In this document: positions 21,651 through 34,384 of the stretch, piece after piece | Numbering within the stretch: the first letter of the stretch is position 1 | Layout: every line of letters begins with the position of its first letter | Source: Pyricularia pennisetigena | Lineage: Eukaryota; Ascomycota; Sordariomycetes; Magnaporthales; Pyriculariaceae | Reading direction: 5' to 3' | DNA length: 64,000 nucleotides | NCBI RefSeq assembly: GCF_004337985.1 | Contig: NC_043741.1 | Span: 2,859,348-2,923,347 of the forward strand | Notes under the pieces: generated by a model | Seen by the model: the letters and a program-made list of their open reading frames with translations, nothing else | Databases searched by the model: none | Told to the model about the DNA's origin: nothing | Position numbers and translations under genes: made by a program

Positions 21651-22974
21651 CTACCAACTCATGAGTCCCTTTTGTCTATCAAAACCTCCTCGCAGTTGCG
21701 TCTCAGGCTTGACCACTTTTCCTTGAAGTATCGTGTATTTGACGATATTCTCACAATGCTGCGGTGAAATCCTCGCAAGCCAGATACACTGGCCCGCACC
21801 AATATCAGCACCCTCATCACTCGCCACAGCAGAAGCAGCCTTGGACTTCCCGTTCTCCAAAAGCTTCTGGATGCCCTCATCACCGACAGTCTTCCTCTCC
21901 ACGCCGTCCAGGCCCCACGGATCCGGCCGACGGTAGATCATCATGTTGGCGCTGTACTTGTGACCTCCCACGTGACTGATAAAGTAAATACCCACTCCGG
22001 CCGGCCTCTCGTCGTCCAGATCGCGGTAGAGGCCCAGGGGACGCAGGTGCCTTTCCAGCTCCTTGCGCAGCAGTGGGGCTGACTGCCCACAGCGGGCATC
22101 TCGGGTACGCTGCGAGCAAAGGAGGACAAGGACAGAGTGGGGACAGGATCGGCTAGTGAGCGTGCGGAGCGGGGGAGGCAGCGACGGATCCGGGTTGACC
22201 ACGTCCACAGATCGAGGGAGGTTGATGGGTGGCTGGTCTGCCAGTGGAGTTTCGTTGGTTGGAGACTTTGCTACGAATTCTGAAAGGAGAGTGGGTACTG
22301 TTGCCGGCGTCACGTTTTCAACTACCCTGAATGCTGGGAGGAGGAGCACTGTTGTGGGCTCTGAATAGTCGTTGGTCTGATGCGGCGTGGGAATGTTGCT
22401 CGCAGAAAGCATCAACCTCTGGTTTGGTTGGTCTAGTTAGCATTCTGTGTGATTAGGCAACATAACGAGAAGACATACTGCCTTCCGTGTGGCAATGATA
22501 GCAGCTCGCAGGAGAAAACGGCAGTCGGGAGGTAAGGTATAGCAGAGGGTAGAGTAATGGGTAGGAAGCAAGTGGTGACGGGACGCAGGTAGATTTGCGA
22601 CTCAAAAATTCAGGCTCTTGAAGCGGAAAACTCACTCCGTTGTCAGGCTTGTCTGACGCTTCCACGGCCTGCATCACACTGCCCTTCTCATCCGCCACGT
22701 CCCGCACCCAGTCCGTTTTTCCCGTAGCAACCAAGAGATGCGTACTCCAGCCTTTCACGTGGCCGTACAGGACATCTTCAGTGTCGATGCTAAAGCTCTT
22801 GGGATACTTGACGGTGCAACTGTCGCAGTCGTGATCACAGTCCTCCCCGTCAACGGTCGGGATCGTCTTGGGGAATAGGCTATCAGGGGCTGCGGGCCCG
22901 GAGTTCGCATCTCCATTGTCCCCGGTGGCGAGCTTTTTGGCGCTCTCAAAGAGCGATTTAAAGCCGGATGCCAT
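21651..22974 (-). CDS. Apd1/Aim32-like sucrase-ferredoxin domain protein
   Basis: Two exons (22974-22636 and 22418-21651), 368 residues. The 217-base intron starts GTGAGT, has a CTAAC branch site and ends CCAG. The family has a thioredoxin-like C-terminal domain carrying a [2Fe-2S] cluster bound by Cys and His. Yeast Apd1 is cytosolic and involved in redox/metal tolerance. Visible here: an N-terminal cysteine group C46, C50, C53 (CDHDCDSC), then YGHVKGWSTHLLVATGK. In the C-terminal domain come C214 and C223 and the HVGGH motif giving H262 and H266, the H-X3-H pair expected for the cluster, followed by KYSANMMIYRRPDPWG. I began at MASGFKSLF. The frame is open upstream to another ATG at 23193 in good context, which would add 73 low-complexity residues. 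Confidence 0.88.
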
Positions 22975-24125
22975 CCTCTGTTTGAGCGGCGGAGTGGGAA
23001 GTGACCATGCGATATTGTGGCTGGCGGCAGTCTTGGCGTACGGCAAGATTTGCGGTCGTGCTTTTTCTCTGCCGTTTTCTCTTATTATCCCACCCGTGTC
23101 GGTGCCAGATCCAGCGCCGCCGCCGCTGATGACAGTTTTGCTTATGTTTGGCACAAGAGATAATTCATTCAGTGGCGTCGGTGGTGGGGGCATTTTCTGA
23201 CGTAGGTATGTATTTAAATGGTTCCCCGGATCAACCGATAATGATAAGATCGGGTTGATCTCTGTAATGCTTACTTGACAAAGTGGTAATTGCAGGGTTC
23301 CCCCACAATACAGGGCCCTCCAGCTCAGGGGGAAAAGCAAGAATTAACGGCAGTGACCGGACAGAGGTACCTGGCGTCGAGTCATGGGATCTGCCGTCCT
23401 CTGGTCTTCCTAGCGGGTTATAATTATCCCTAGAAAACAAACGGAAAGTGGGAGCTACCCTAGTACAACCATGTGCTCTTAGAGCATGAATCTCGCGCTT
23501 TATAAGTGTCTTGATCCGATATCTCCGACTCAAATGTTCGGCTTCAGGTCAAAATCCCGGCCAACATCCGGACTACACAACCTAGTGTTGGCCTACAAAA
23601 GCTGACAGCTTCGGAAACATCACCCATCCATTGGCGCTTGGGTGTTTCCGCAATGGTCTACAGCCGGTGATAATCCCGCCAGCCACATCAGCTTGGAGAA
23701 AATGAGATGCAATAGGTCACATACGCGTCAACATCAAGACAGGAGTTGTGACTGGTGAATTGAAACGGCATCTATTATAGCAGCTCGATTGACCTTTGTC
23801 AGCCTCTGAACCAGCTCGCATGACATATATGCATCCATCGAAAGTTGGCTTTCATGCCCTCGTCTGCGGGAGTTCTCTGTCGTTCCGCCGAGATGGATAC
23901 TATCCTCGGCCGCCACTCTGTAACCCACTCCTGGGGACTTGAAACCTCGACCAAATTTTGTTCTTTCTGTGTTTGACAGTCCGGGTGTCTCCGTCATATA
24001 CAGCTGGGCGTGTGCAACCCGTACTAAGGAAAAAAAAAAAAAATAAATAAAGAGACAAAGAAACATTATTATGCAGATGCGAAGAAAAAAAAAGAGAGTA
24101 AGAAAGTGAACACAAGGCCTCCGGG
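22975..24125. other. Intergenic region between Apd1-like and Whi2-like genes
   Basis: Upstream region of the Apd1-like gene, possibly including 73 extra codons up to 23193, and the 3' flank of the Whi2-like gene. Two short A-rich tracts lie near 24028-24050 and 24082-24092. There is no separate gene that I can support. Confidence 0.45.
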
Positions 24126-25892
24126 TTAGCGCAGGCCAATAACGCTCATCTCAAGCGTCCACACCCGACGAATCCAAACCTTGAGCTTCCCTTCAACTCC
24201 CTCCACATTTTCGAGCTCTACACCCTCCCACCAGCACCTGCGCGCCGGCTTACGCCAGAACAGCAAGAGCTTTTGTGCCATGCCAACCGCGTTGCTACCC
24301 ATTTCGTTACCACGGATGTCGCTGCGCAGTCGTGCCAGTGCAAGACTGCAAATGACCGCCTTATTGGGCTCTCCGGCTCTATGACCCCATTTGTCATCGT
24401 GATCAAAACCACTACAAGTCGAACACCAGACTGTTAGCATGCAACACAGTCATCAACTCATTTGCCATAGAACCAAGCGAGACCTACCCAGCAGTCAACA
24501 TCTCAATCAGATGCGCTTCCGTCGTACCCGGCTCATCGCTCCGCTTGAGGCCGCTAAAGATACCGTTTTGCTTGAGCAGCGCCCTTGCCGCGGCCCGCTT
24601 GACCTCGATCATGTCCGGCTGCTTGATATCAGGTCGTGGCGGGATGGCGTAGAAATCTAGATCCTCACGGAGCACAATGATTCCTGCTCTCTTGGACGAG
24701 TCATCCCTGCTGCTACCCATTGGCTCGACCGGCACCATGTCGTTGTCTGGCTCCGACTCTGCAGGTATGGTCTGTGCCACGTTCCGGAAGAAGTCCAGCA
24801 TGTACTGCAGAGATGCCGGATCGTACTGTTCGTAATCAAGTTAGTATGTGAACTAGAGGCATCGGGATTGGGGGATGGAAGGGACAAAAACTCAATTTCC
24901 ACGTACGTCAACTTGGACGGCATCACCGTCAGCGAATCCACCCATGTGACCTTCTGGGAACAAGCCATTGGGAAACAAGGAAAGCAGAACGAATTCGGGC
25001 AATGTCAACAGCTCATCACGGGAGAGGGAGAACCTCGTGCCCCGAAGGTCCATCGTGATCGTCTCATCGGCGCCGACATCTATGACCAAGTTAGATTACA
25101 AACACACTATTAGAGAGCAAGATCCCGCGACCCCAAGCCGCAATATCACATACCTCCGATCGAGTTGATTGGCGGTCCTCCTTGTTGCACCTGAGTAATA
25201 ATACTCGACGCTCCTCCTGCGGCAGCCATCAGATAGGTAAATGAGTGGAGGGGACTAAATCCCTCCGAGTACGCCGGCGGTGGTTCTGCGTCGTCGTCTT
25301 TGTTGCTGCGCGATGGATCGCCCTTGCTGTCTCGGGGAAGAGCACGCTTGGTCTCTTCCTGGAAGCTACTAGCTGAGGCCTGGCTTTGCTGAGGCTGTTG
25401 CTGCGAGGATGAAGCGAGAGGGGGCGCGTAGGCGGGCGCGGCGGCGGACTCAAAGTCAACCTCCTCGAGGCTGCCGGGAAGAGGCTCTTCGTCAACGTCG
25501 GTGAGGGTCGCTGGCGCAGGTGGAGCGAAGAGGCTCGCAAACGGGGGCGGACCCGAGATCGAGGCTTCCGAGGCTGGGTACCGAGGTGGCGGGCTTCTTG
25601 TCTCGGTCTCGGGTAGGGGATCTGGCGATGATTGAGGATGCTGGGAATCTTCCGACACCTGCCGATTGAGCTGAAACAGACCTTGGCTGGCGGTAAGATC
25701 CTGCGACGGCTCTATCTCGTTTGCCGAGGCGGCGGTGGACGAGGACGATGACGGTCTGACGCCGGCACTGGAATCTTGAACGATCGACGAATTGGCGGAT
25801 GAATTGCGGGCGTCCAGGTCGCTCGGAAGCGGAACCGACTTGTCAAAAGCTTTTATCGGCAGAGCAGCTATTTTGCCGGTTGTGAATGCCAC
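24126..25892 (-). CDS. Whi2-like BTB/POZ stress-response protein (5' end unresolved)
   Basis: Four exons can be placed: 25892(or further)-25154, 25079-24907, 24825-24488 and 24411-24126, with donors GTATGT, GTACGT and GTAGGT. Yeast Whi2 pairs with Psr phosphatases in the general stress response and restrains Ras/TOR signalling. After a Pro/Ser-rich, disordered N-terminal region (about 220 residues, containing PPPAYSEGFSPLHSF) comes the conserved part: GGPPINSIGDVGADETI, the BTB-like core DLRGTRFSLSRDELLTLPEF, then YDPASLQYMLDFFRNVAQ, REDLDFYAIPPRPDI, KRAAARALLKQNGIFSGLKR, an FDHDDKWGHRAGEPNKAV stretch and the end WIRRVWTLEMSVIGLR. The first codon of the open 5' exon is GTG, a TAA lies a few codons upstream, and no in-frame ATG precedes the one at 25229, so the true start probably lies in an unplaced upstream exon. 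Confidence 0.85.
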
Positions 25893-26521
25893 CCTCAGGT
25901 GGTATTAAGACTGGGTAACTATTGTCTAGAGCGACAGCGTTGGAATGACTGGTACAGGTCGCGAAGAGCCGACAGGGAAATAAAATGGGCAAACCGTATC
26001 GCAGACGCTGTGGAGAGGAAAAAAAAAAAACACCCCAGATTAACGAAAACAATCACAATAACAACGGTCTATGCACAAGAAACGACGAGGCTAAACAGGT
26101 TATGCAGTAGGGCGTAATCAAAGATCCAGGTATGGCATTGGGCAAAGGGGTTGGTACAAATCTGATCCAATCTCCTCTGGGTGTTCATCAGCACCCTCAC
26201 CTCTATCCGTCCCCATCTACAATGGACTGTACTGTGATGACCCCTACATGCTGGGGGGCGCTAGTGCACGTAACGACACCTTATTCGTCAGACAGGGCGG
26301 CTAGGCTGTGGGGCACCAATGATAAGTGGGACAGTCATAAAGATGCCCAGGGGGTGATTGAGATTATGGCATGCCTTGGCGGATACAGGGTAGGTGCTGG
26401 GCCATTGGGAAACTAGATTACTCTCGCTAAGCACTCTGTACAAAGTTATGGGTATCGCATATTATTACATGTATGGTATGGTATTCATGGAAGCAGTTTG
26501 CTGCACTGCCTGCATCTCGTA
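25893..26521. other. 5' region of the Whi2-like gene
   Basis: On the minus strand a strong splice acceptor context (long T run, CCTCTCCACAG, ending at 26008) suggests that an upstream intron ends here, so part of this stretch may be transcribed leader or a missing first coding exon. The remainder is the 3' flank of the GPATCH1-like gene. Confidence 0.4.
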
Positions 26522-28728
26522 TCAATCGTCATCATCACTGCTATCGCCAAAGATGGCCTTGAAGACTTCCTCGCCCGCCCGTGCCTGTTCCAATGCAGCG
26601 TTAGTGTCTGGGTCCACCACCGCTTTAATCGGCGGCTTATTCTCCGCTGCCACGCCCGTTTTGGCTGCAGTGGCGTCCTGACTTTTCACATCATCTTGAG
26701 GCCCGGCTTCAACGTCCCGATACAAGCCTGCGAACTGTGAATAGTCTTGTTTTGTAGATGGATGTGCCAAGCCCAAGCCCAATTCGGCGTCGGGCTCGAC
26801 CACAACCGGGGGCTTGACGTTGAACCTCTTGCACAGCAGTCGATTTGGATAAAAGTCCTTGATGAGTCTGGTCATGGGCCCAAACATTCCCAGTTTGGCC
26901 GCCTCTTCCGCCGGGTCTGTCGGTTTAGGGGCTGGTCTGGTGATGAGGGCATTCCCGTCGCCGTCCGCCTTTGTTGCAGAAATAGTGGAGCTGGACTTGG
27001 ATGTTGTGAACCTCGACGCCATGAAGCCAGTCATGGGCTTGAATATTCTGGCGCAGCTGAAAAACTCGTAGAACTCTCTTAACCAGTCATCATCCTTCAT
27101 CCCGGCCGGTTTGGGTGGAAGTGTCTGTCGGGATCCAGCTTGATACTCGAGATAGGCTCGGTATCTCTTCCGCTTGTCCTCGTTGTCTACATAAGGTGCA
27201 CCTCCAGAAGCGCCTCGAGCGAGAGCAGCTACAGCTGTTGCTTTGTCCAGGGTTGGAACATCTTTGAGGAGCTCAGCAAGCTTGTCCTCAGCTGACATGG
27301 CGTAAGCGGCTGGGATCTCCCCCCGAGCTTCAGGGAGATCCTTCTTGCCTGTTGCACTCACGAGTCTTTCCCTAGCAGATGTTGACATGAAATCAAAAAC
27401 AGACTTGCCAGGAAGCTGCGCTTCTCCAAGAATTTCTGCCCTGGACTTTGGATCGAGCTTGGATGACTTGGCAGCATCGGCTGTTGACACATAGGATGGG
27501 TTTACAGATGATGCAGTAGGCTGCCGTGACGATTTCCAGTCTGGTGGGACCTTTGGGGGCGGGTGTTTGCCAGCATCGTTGATCTCTGATGTGAGAGGGT
27601 CTGGATACTGGCCAAACACAAACCCGTCAAGAGGCAACCGACCATCATGGCACTTCTTCGCCCCTAAGCCGATCTTTCCCAGCTTCTTTGGTTTGAAGAC
27701 AGGCTTAGACTTCAGCAGTGGATTTGCGGCCGTTGTGGCACTGCTGCTATCATTCTTTTTCTTTTTCTTCTCCCCGCCGATGACCCTATTGTAAGCTATG
27801 CGAGGGCCGATTTCGTAAGGATCCTCATCATCCGAACCGGTATCGTTGAGGATGCCAATGCCTATCCCACCTCGCTTCTTCTCCTTCTTCTTCTTGGTTA
27901 TCAACGACACGGGTTGTCGGCGGGACAGGAAATCAAATTCTTGGTCCTCATCGGATAGGCCTTCTTCTTTGTCTTTGGTGGATCTCAAAGGGACCAGACG
28001 ATTCTGGCCAGCGTACCCGAGTCCTTTATGGTCTGACTTCTTCACAAATTGAATCAGGGCGACCTTATCCGGCGCAAAAAGGTGATATTCCTGGCTCACG
28101 CCCTCCCCAGAGCCGGACCCAGCCTCGAGCCTAGCCTTGCGCATGACCTTTGGCCCGATTCCTTGACCTTCTTTCCAACCCATTTTCTTCAGAAGCTTGA
28201 TGCCCATGGTCTCACCTTCGACTCGAAAAAGACCCGCCAATCCGGCACGTCGCGCAGCGTCATCTTGCGTAGACCCGAGGGCAGAGAATGCCTGATTTGT
28301 CTGCAGCTTTCTGGATTCCTCCGCGTCCGCAAGATCCTCCTCATCCATAAAGTCTTCTGGTCGCTGTTGGTTAAGTTTCGGATCGTCCTTTCGGCGATTA
28401 GTCCGCGAGGAGACAAATGTTGACGGAGTCCATCCTTCTTTGGAACCGACGGTGTTGAAATAACTGCACCCTCCTGGTTAGCTACTAATCCCTCTTGCTT
28501 CCGGAAAGGAGAAGGAACTCACCCTGCGCTGAACCCGCCAGTGAAGGCACCATGTAGTCTTTTGCGACCCCGCTCGTCCCTCACCTCCTGCTTCCAGACC
28601 GGGACATATGAGCCATCATCTCGAACATCGGGATCCAGAGGTGGCAGAGGTGTTCCAAAAACAACGAACGGTGATTGTTGTAGTTGGAGTTCGGCTTCGT
28701 ACGTGGCTCGGGACCTCTTTCCGGACAT
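26522..28728 (-). CDS. G-patch protein, GPATCH1 type
   Basis: Two exons (28728-28523 and 28463-26522), 715 residues. The intron is GTGAGT to GTGCAG with a GCTAAC branch site. GPATCH1-type proteins are nuclear, associate with late spliceosomes, and act through a DEAH helicase stimulated by the G-patch. The N-terminus has the family-specific block ([20 protein letters not shown], then [20 protein letters not shown] and [20 protein letters not shown]), with the intron cutting the FSAG/YFN junction. The G-patch follows at about residues 152-180 ([20 protein letters not shown]). The rest contains a Lys-rich nuclear localisation stretch ([10 protein letters not shown]), a conserved [24 protein letters not shown] segment (here [20 protein letters not shown]) and an acidic end (FGDSSDDDD). 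A T tract sits just upstream of the ATG on the coding strand. Confidence 0.95.
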
Positions 28729-31071
28729 GGACGCAAAAAGGAAAAAAAAAAAAAAAAAAAAAAGGCCAATTGCTTTGGGTCGGGGTTTTTCGGAGCTAGT
28801 GTGAATTACCACATGAGCAATGTTTGGGTACTGCCAGTTCTTGATAGACGCAGACGTATCTGTGCTAATTTTTCGTTGTTTGTGGTGCAACACATAAGAA
28901 TTTCCCCAAGCGGAAAATCCGAACACAACCCACTCTGACGTGGTGTGTGAAGCTCAAAAGCGGATTTAGCAATTGCGGGAGCGGGAAGCACAGAGTGGGG
29001 CCAGCCAATACGATACGATCATCCGAAAACGGCTTAGGTTGAGCAACTAGTCTAGTCAGATAAGCTGTTATCTGCTTGCGCAAAGCCGTTGACATGCACC
29101 TCAATCATCCTGTATCCTCTGATACTCGGAGGAGATCCGAACCCGTCTTACAGCTCGTTGGGCTGACGAGGTGCGTTGGGGAAACAAAACCCTCAGAAGG
29201 ATGAGCCTGCCGCCTAAACGTACTCTGAAGGCACATATAGGCGTTGAATGACGGGCATTTAATGGTTAGCAGAGTTTGCCTGCTGTTACCCAGCTGCTGT
29301 CCTACTTTGGATGCGATAGAAGCCCAGGAATCGACAAGGTACATTCCAAGCATTGTGGCTTTTGGTCGATAGATACAAAGGCAAGCTTGGGCGCGTCCTT
29401 GGCATTTTTCAGACGAAGCCGGTTAGGGGAGAGCAACGACTGCGAGCCGCGCAACTCAAAAACCATGATGCCATTACTGGCTAGCTCCAAATGTAGTTCA
29501 AGCGCAAGCATTTTAGATTGGGGCTTTCGTGGGCTGAAAACATCTGAGACACTGGGTTCAGTGGCGGCCATCCGAACTCGGGATTCCTGTTGAAGATGAG
29601 AACTGCTGGTAATTAGAGGATGTTGATAATTGCACAAGCTAACTGCCTTTCGTGAGAACCAGGGTATGTACACAGGTAGGTAAGAGCTGGAGCATCAGAG
29701 AGGGTACGAAGATGGGGGGAATTCACATCACAGTCCAGAAGCTCGTCATCAGAGCATTACCTCATTGCACATGCAAGTAGCCCAAATTCAGCTCAAAATC
29801 GGTACCGCACCCTTATCCCAGCCCCGCGATTCTACCCCATTCGTGCTGCCTTGTGTAGATCTCAGCACCACTCCACGCGCGGCCTCCCTCCCTGGTCAAG
29901 CCTTTTTCTTTTCTTTTGGTCAAAAAAAGAAACAGAGCGCCTGAAGGCTCTGGCTTTGGTCATGTTCCAAGCTGATAGCCATCCTTTGCATAATATACAC
30001 CTAGCTCTTAATTTTTTTCCACCTAGCAATAGTGAGCTTGTGCCTACGCGCGATCTAGCGTTTCCACTAGATTAGAATCAATTACGTTTTTGCTGCATCT
30101 CGGCCTAAGTGAGGGGCGTTCAATTCGGTCTCAAATCCACTCAGGGGCACACCGACACACACGCCCGTACTTAGCCCGCGTTACTCAGGTACTCCTTGTC
30201 CCGCACTATCGTCCAACAGTGCTCTCATCAACCGTCCCAGTTAACAACAGTGGTGCAGTCCAGTCCAGCGCTGGGCGTGAAGCAGCGGGTCGGCTCCATT
30301 CAGATGCTCCTGTGAACGAAGCTTTATCATTCATTGCGAGCGGCATCGTACCCAAGCAGAACCCTGACTTTTTTTTGTCCCTGTTCTGAACAGGTGCTGC
30401 ACCCCAAAACCTTGCTGTACACAAATTACATCTATCCCAGCAGAGCAAATTCTCGAAGGCCGACTTGAACTTTGTCCCATCTCTTCCAAGAAAGCAATCT
30501 TCTGCACATCCATGAGCCGGCACGATCATTACATTCCCTGTAGCTTACTCGGTTCTCGACCTTGAGTTTGGACTGGCGCCGGCCAACGCGAACAGCCGCC
30601 ACAAGAACTCGCCGTCACCGAACCAAACCGTTCAAGCTTGCATTTGAGCCGGGTAAGAAAAAAAAAAAAGGAGAAGCGAAACATTGCCCAGCTCCCCATT
30701 CAACACCCGGATTTAGCAAAACAATCAACCTGCCACGACGAAGTGGCACAAACAAAAACACAATCACATTTTGCACATTTACCTCCACCGGTCATTTCCC
30801 CGGCACTTTCGTGTTTTCTCGCCTGTCGCTGCTGCATCGACCCGCTTGCTGCCCTCCCACCTGGGCCAAAAAAAATAACCCGTCCAGATCCGCCCGCCGA
30901 GCAAAGGTGCGATCTGGTCAGTTGCCATTGTCAATCAAATCCATTTTCTCGACAACCTCGATGCGGCAGTTTCATCAATTATCACCTTGATTCCACCGTA
31001 CAGTACCGGCAGCTGAACATCAAACACCGTTTGCTCCACCCGTTCACCTGCCCCAGGGAAATAATTGCGCA
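28729..31071. other. Divergent promoter region of GPATCH1-like and KIN1 genes
   Basis: About 2.3 kb between two divergent genes. A 22-base A tract at 28742-28763 lies in the GPATCH1-like leader. The last 400 bases before the KIN1 ATG are rich in C and A with an A tract near 30657-30669, as in a long fungal leader. A small minus-strand frame at 29302-29571 beginning MAATEPSVSDVF is the only hint of another gene and is weak. Confidence 0.45.
28742..28763. repeat. 22-base A homopolymer in a 5' leader
   Basis: Reads as a T run on the coding strand about 14 bases before the GPATCH1-like ATG, where it forms part of a pyrimidine-rich leader. Confidence 0.85.
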
Positions 31072-34000
31072 ATGACCACGGCAATTTCCAGTAATCACGA
31101 GCCACCCTATCCTCCCTCGTCAGGAGATAGAGGTCAGGCTTATCCTCCCGTCTCGAGATCTCAATCTACTCGACATCGCCCATCGACTGCTCAACCGCCA
31201 GCACCGCATCGGTCGGCGTCTCACAATCATTCCGGCAGCATGTCGAGCAGGCCATCGTCATCGGCTAGGCCCGTCCAAGAAGTTCTGCCCAATAATGACT
31301 ACGAAACCACCAACTTGGCCCAGAAGGCAACAAAAGATAGTCGACCCCCACAATCCTCGAGGGATCCTGCACCGAGGCAACACCGCCGCTCCGGAAGCCA
31401 GCGGTCGGGTCACCACGGCCATGATGGAAACGCCGAGGCTGGTCCGTCTACGCCATCTCAAGCCTCGCATGGCTCGTCGGACCCGCGAACGCGTAAGATG
31501 AGGACTGTGATCCCTGCACAGTCCGGGAAATGGAATCTTGGGAAGACCATAGGTGCTGGCAGCATGGGGAAAGTGAAGCTCGCCAGGAAAGAAGATGGAT
31601 CCGAGCAGGTAGGCTACAGTGATTGCCGACAAGCATCAAAAACTTTTTTGTCACATGGACTCTAACGTTATCGCCTATCCCATTTTAGGTTGCATGCAAG
31701 ATTATCCCCAGAGTTACGCCAGACGATGGACATACCCCACGAGCAGAACGGGAACGAGCCGACCTCTCCAAGGAAGTCAGGACTGCGCGAGAGGCTGCGA
31801 TCGTCACACTTCTCAGCCATCCACACATATGTGGTCTTCGGGACGTTGTGCGGACAAACTTTCACTGGTATATGCTGTTCGAATACGTGAATGGTGGCCA
31901 GATGCTGGACTACATCATCTCACACGGTAAGCTCAAGGAGAAGCAGGCCCGGAAGTTCAGCAGACAGATTGCCAGCGCTCTCGACTATTGCCACCGCAAT
32001 AGTATCGTGCATCGAGATTTGAAGATCGAAAACATCCTCATCAGCAAGACTGGTGATATCAAAATTATCGACTTCGGCCTGAGCAACCTTTTCGCGCCCA
32101 AGTCGCACCTGAAGACATTTTGTGGAAGTTTATACTTTGCCGCCCCAGAGCTGTTGCAAGCAAGGCCCTATACGGGGCCAGAGGTGGACATTTGGAGTTT
32201 TGGAATTGTGTTGTATGTTTTGGTTTGTGGCAAGGTTCCTTTCGACGACCAAAACATGCCGGCATTGCATGCAAAGATCAAAAAGGGTGTGGTGGACTAC
32301 CCAAACTGGCTATCGTCAGGTATGTCGGACCTTTCTGTTTAACTATGCGGCCTTGGAGCGGTATGTTCCCGGTCTGAAGCTAACGATACATCTTTTTTTC
32401 CATAGAATGCAAGCACCTACTCAGTCGCATGCTTGTCACCGACCCGAAGCAACGAATCACCATGGCCGAGGTTCTTTGTCACCCATGGATGGTCAAGGGC
32501 TACAGCGGCCCTCCGGAGAATTACCTCCCTAACAGGGAGCCTCTCACGCTCCCTTTGGACCAGGAAGTGATCAATGGCATGACTGGCTTCAGTTTCGGGC
32601 CGCCCGAGGTCATTAAGGCTCAGCTTACCCGAATCATCGAATCGGAGGATTATCAACGTTCGGTGCGCGCGTACCAACGGGAAAAGGAGACACAGCAAAC
32701 TCCAAAAGACCCTGAGAAGAAACGTGGTTTTGGCTTCTACCGACGTCGGAACTCGTTTAGCAGCAAGGACACGCTCACAACGCCCAGTTCAGAAGGTTTA
32801 GCACTGGGCAACGACCCTCTTAATGCATTTAACCCCCTGATATCAGTTTACTACCTTGTTCGCGAGAAGCAGGAGAAAGACAGCGCTTCGCGACGGCCAG
32901 CCACTTCGGCAAGACCCAACGCTGTTCCGGAGATCGCCCCACCACAAGAGGCGCATACCAATACCTCTACGTATGAGATGCCCGGTGAGAATGCTACAGG
33001 TGGGCGAACGCGACCGCGGGCGCGGACACATGGCGAGGACGATGCACCGACTGAGCCCATCAGGCCGCCGCAGCTATCTCCCCCGGCCATACCGCCGCCT
33101 GAGCGCCTGGAGCCGCCTAAGAAGGAGAGTGCTGCTGCCGGGCTCCTCAGACGGTTCAGCACAAGACGGCGGAAAGAACAACCTGAGAGACTGGATAAGG
33201 ACCGTTCGCACCCACCTGTGGTTCAGGTTCATTCTCCTGCCGAGAATAGTTCGCAGCCCGCCTCAGCCATCCGCAAGAGCTTCAGCATTAGGCGGGGCAG
33301 ACGCGATAGGGAGGAACAAGCCTCGGCTGAATCGCAAGCCCGAATGAGGGCTGGGAGCAGTCAACCGCAGCACAGTGATCTGCTAAGCCCCCCACTCTCT
33401 GCAGGGGCGAACACGCAAACATTCAGGAAGGGGCTTGGCCGTTCTGCAAGCGTGAACTCGGGAGAATTCTCTCGGAGGAGGGCGATGGGGTCTGCGCGAA
33501 CATCCAAGGACCCTCCCCCAACAAGCGGATCCGATCAGTCGACCATCCACGAGAAGCCTAAGGAACAGCCAGAAAAGCAACCTCCGACGTCAGCCGGCAC
33601 AGGCCAGAGCATGGCCAGCCGGACAAAGTCGCTTGGTCACGCCAGGCAGGAGAGCATCCAAGCCAGGCGGCAGCGTCGCGAAGCAGAGAAGAAGCGCGAA
33701 GCGAATGTACCCGAGGAGACGGACGCTGAGGTTAACGGCGCAGATGATTCGTCTAAGGAGCGAGTGACCGACTTTGACCTTGACAAGCCCGTGTACCTGA
33801 AGGGTCTCTTTAGCGTGTCAACAACGTCGGGCAAGCCAGTACGCGAGATTCGCGCGGATATCAAGCGTGTGCTCAAGCAGCTGGGTGTCGACTACACGGA
33901 GATCAAGGGTGGCTTCTACTGCCGGCACTCGCCAAGCATTAATATGACAAATGCTGCGGATAACGGCACTGCTAGTCCTGCGCAGACCCCAAGTGGCGCC

Positions 34001-34384
34001 AAGCGACGATTCAGCTTTGGCGCGTTGCGCAGTAATGATGGCAAGGAGGAGAGTAATGGGGAAAAAGTGCCCGTCACGCCGAGGACGCCGGGCAGATCCG
34101 GGGGTGGGTCTGGAACAGACCGGGATCGACACGATTCAAGCTCCGAGGTCTCGGAAGATAGCGGGGCGCGAGAGGAGACATCGCGCAGAAGAGATCATCC
34201 GGCGGGCGAGACGCGGACACACGTGCGAAGCGACATGGGCGAGAGCATGGTGTCCGAGTTTGAGATATTCATTGTCAAGGTTCCCATGATTTCACTCCAT
34301 GGTATCCAGTTCAAGAGGTTGGGCGGAAACACGTGGCAGTACAAGAATTTGGCCGATCAGATATTGAAGGAGCTCAAGCTCTAG
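31072..34384 (+). CDS. kin1: Kin1/Kin2-type Ser/Thr protein kinase (MARK/PAR-1 relative)
   Basis: Three exons: 31072-31608, 31689-32319 and 32406-34384, giving 1048 residues. The introns have GTAGGC and GTATGT donors. Kin1 kinases act at the plasma membrane on polarity, exocytosis and septum control. Residues 1-150 are disordered and Ser/Pro-rich. The kinase domain spans about 154-418: glycine loop GAGSMG (161-166), catalytic lysine in VACK (K183), HRDLKIEN (catalytic D289), DFG (307-309), activation segment with TFCGS (322-326), AAPE (330-333) and closing HPWM (415-418). A long disordered regulatory region follows with RRFS-type basic phosphosite motifs. A conserved segment near [20 protein letters not shown], and the C-terminal KA1 lipid-binding domain ([20 protein letters not shown], ending [11 protein letters not shown]), complete the expected architecture. 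All catalytic residues are present. Confidence 0.95.

Noticed and set aside
30562..31075. Open frames of about 142 and 145 codons upstream of KIN1, one overlapping its ATG by ATGA
   Set aside because: Both begin at TTG rather than ATG, and the composition is that of a C/A-rich untranslated leader.
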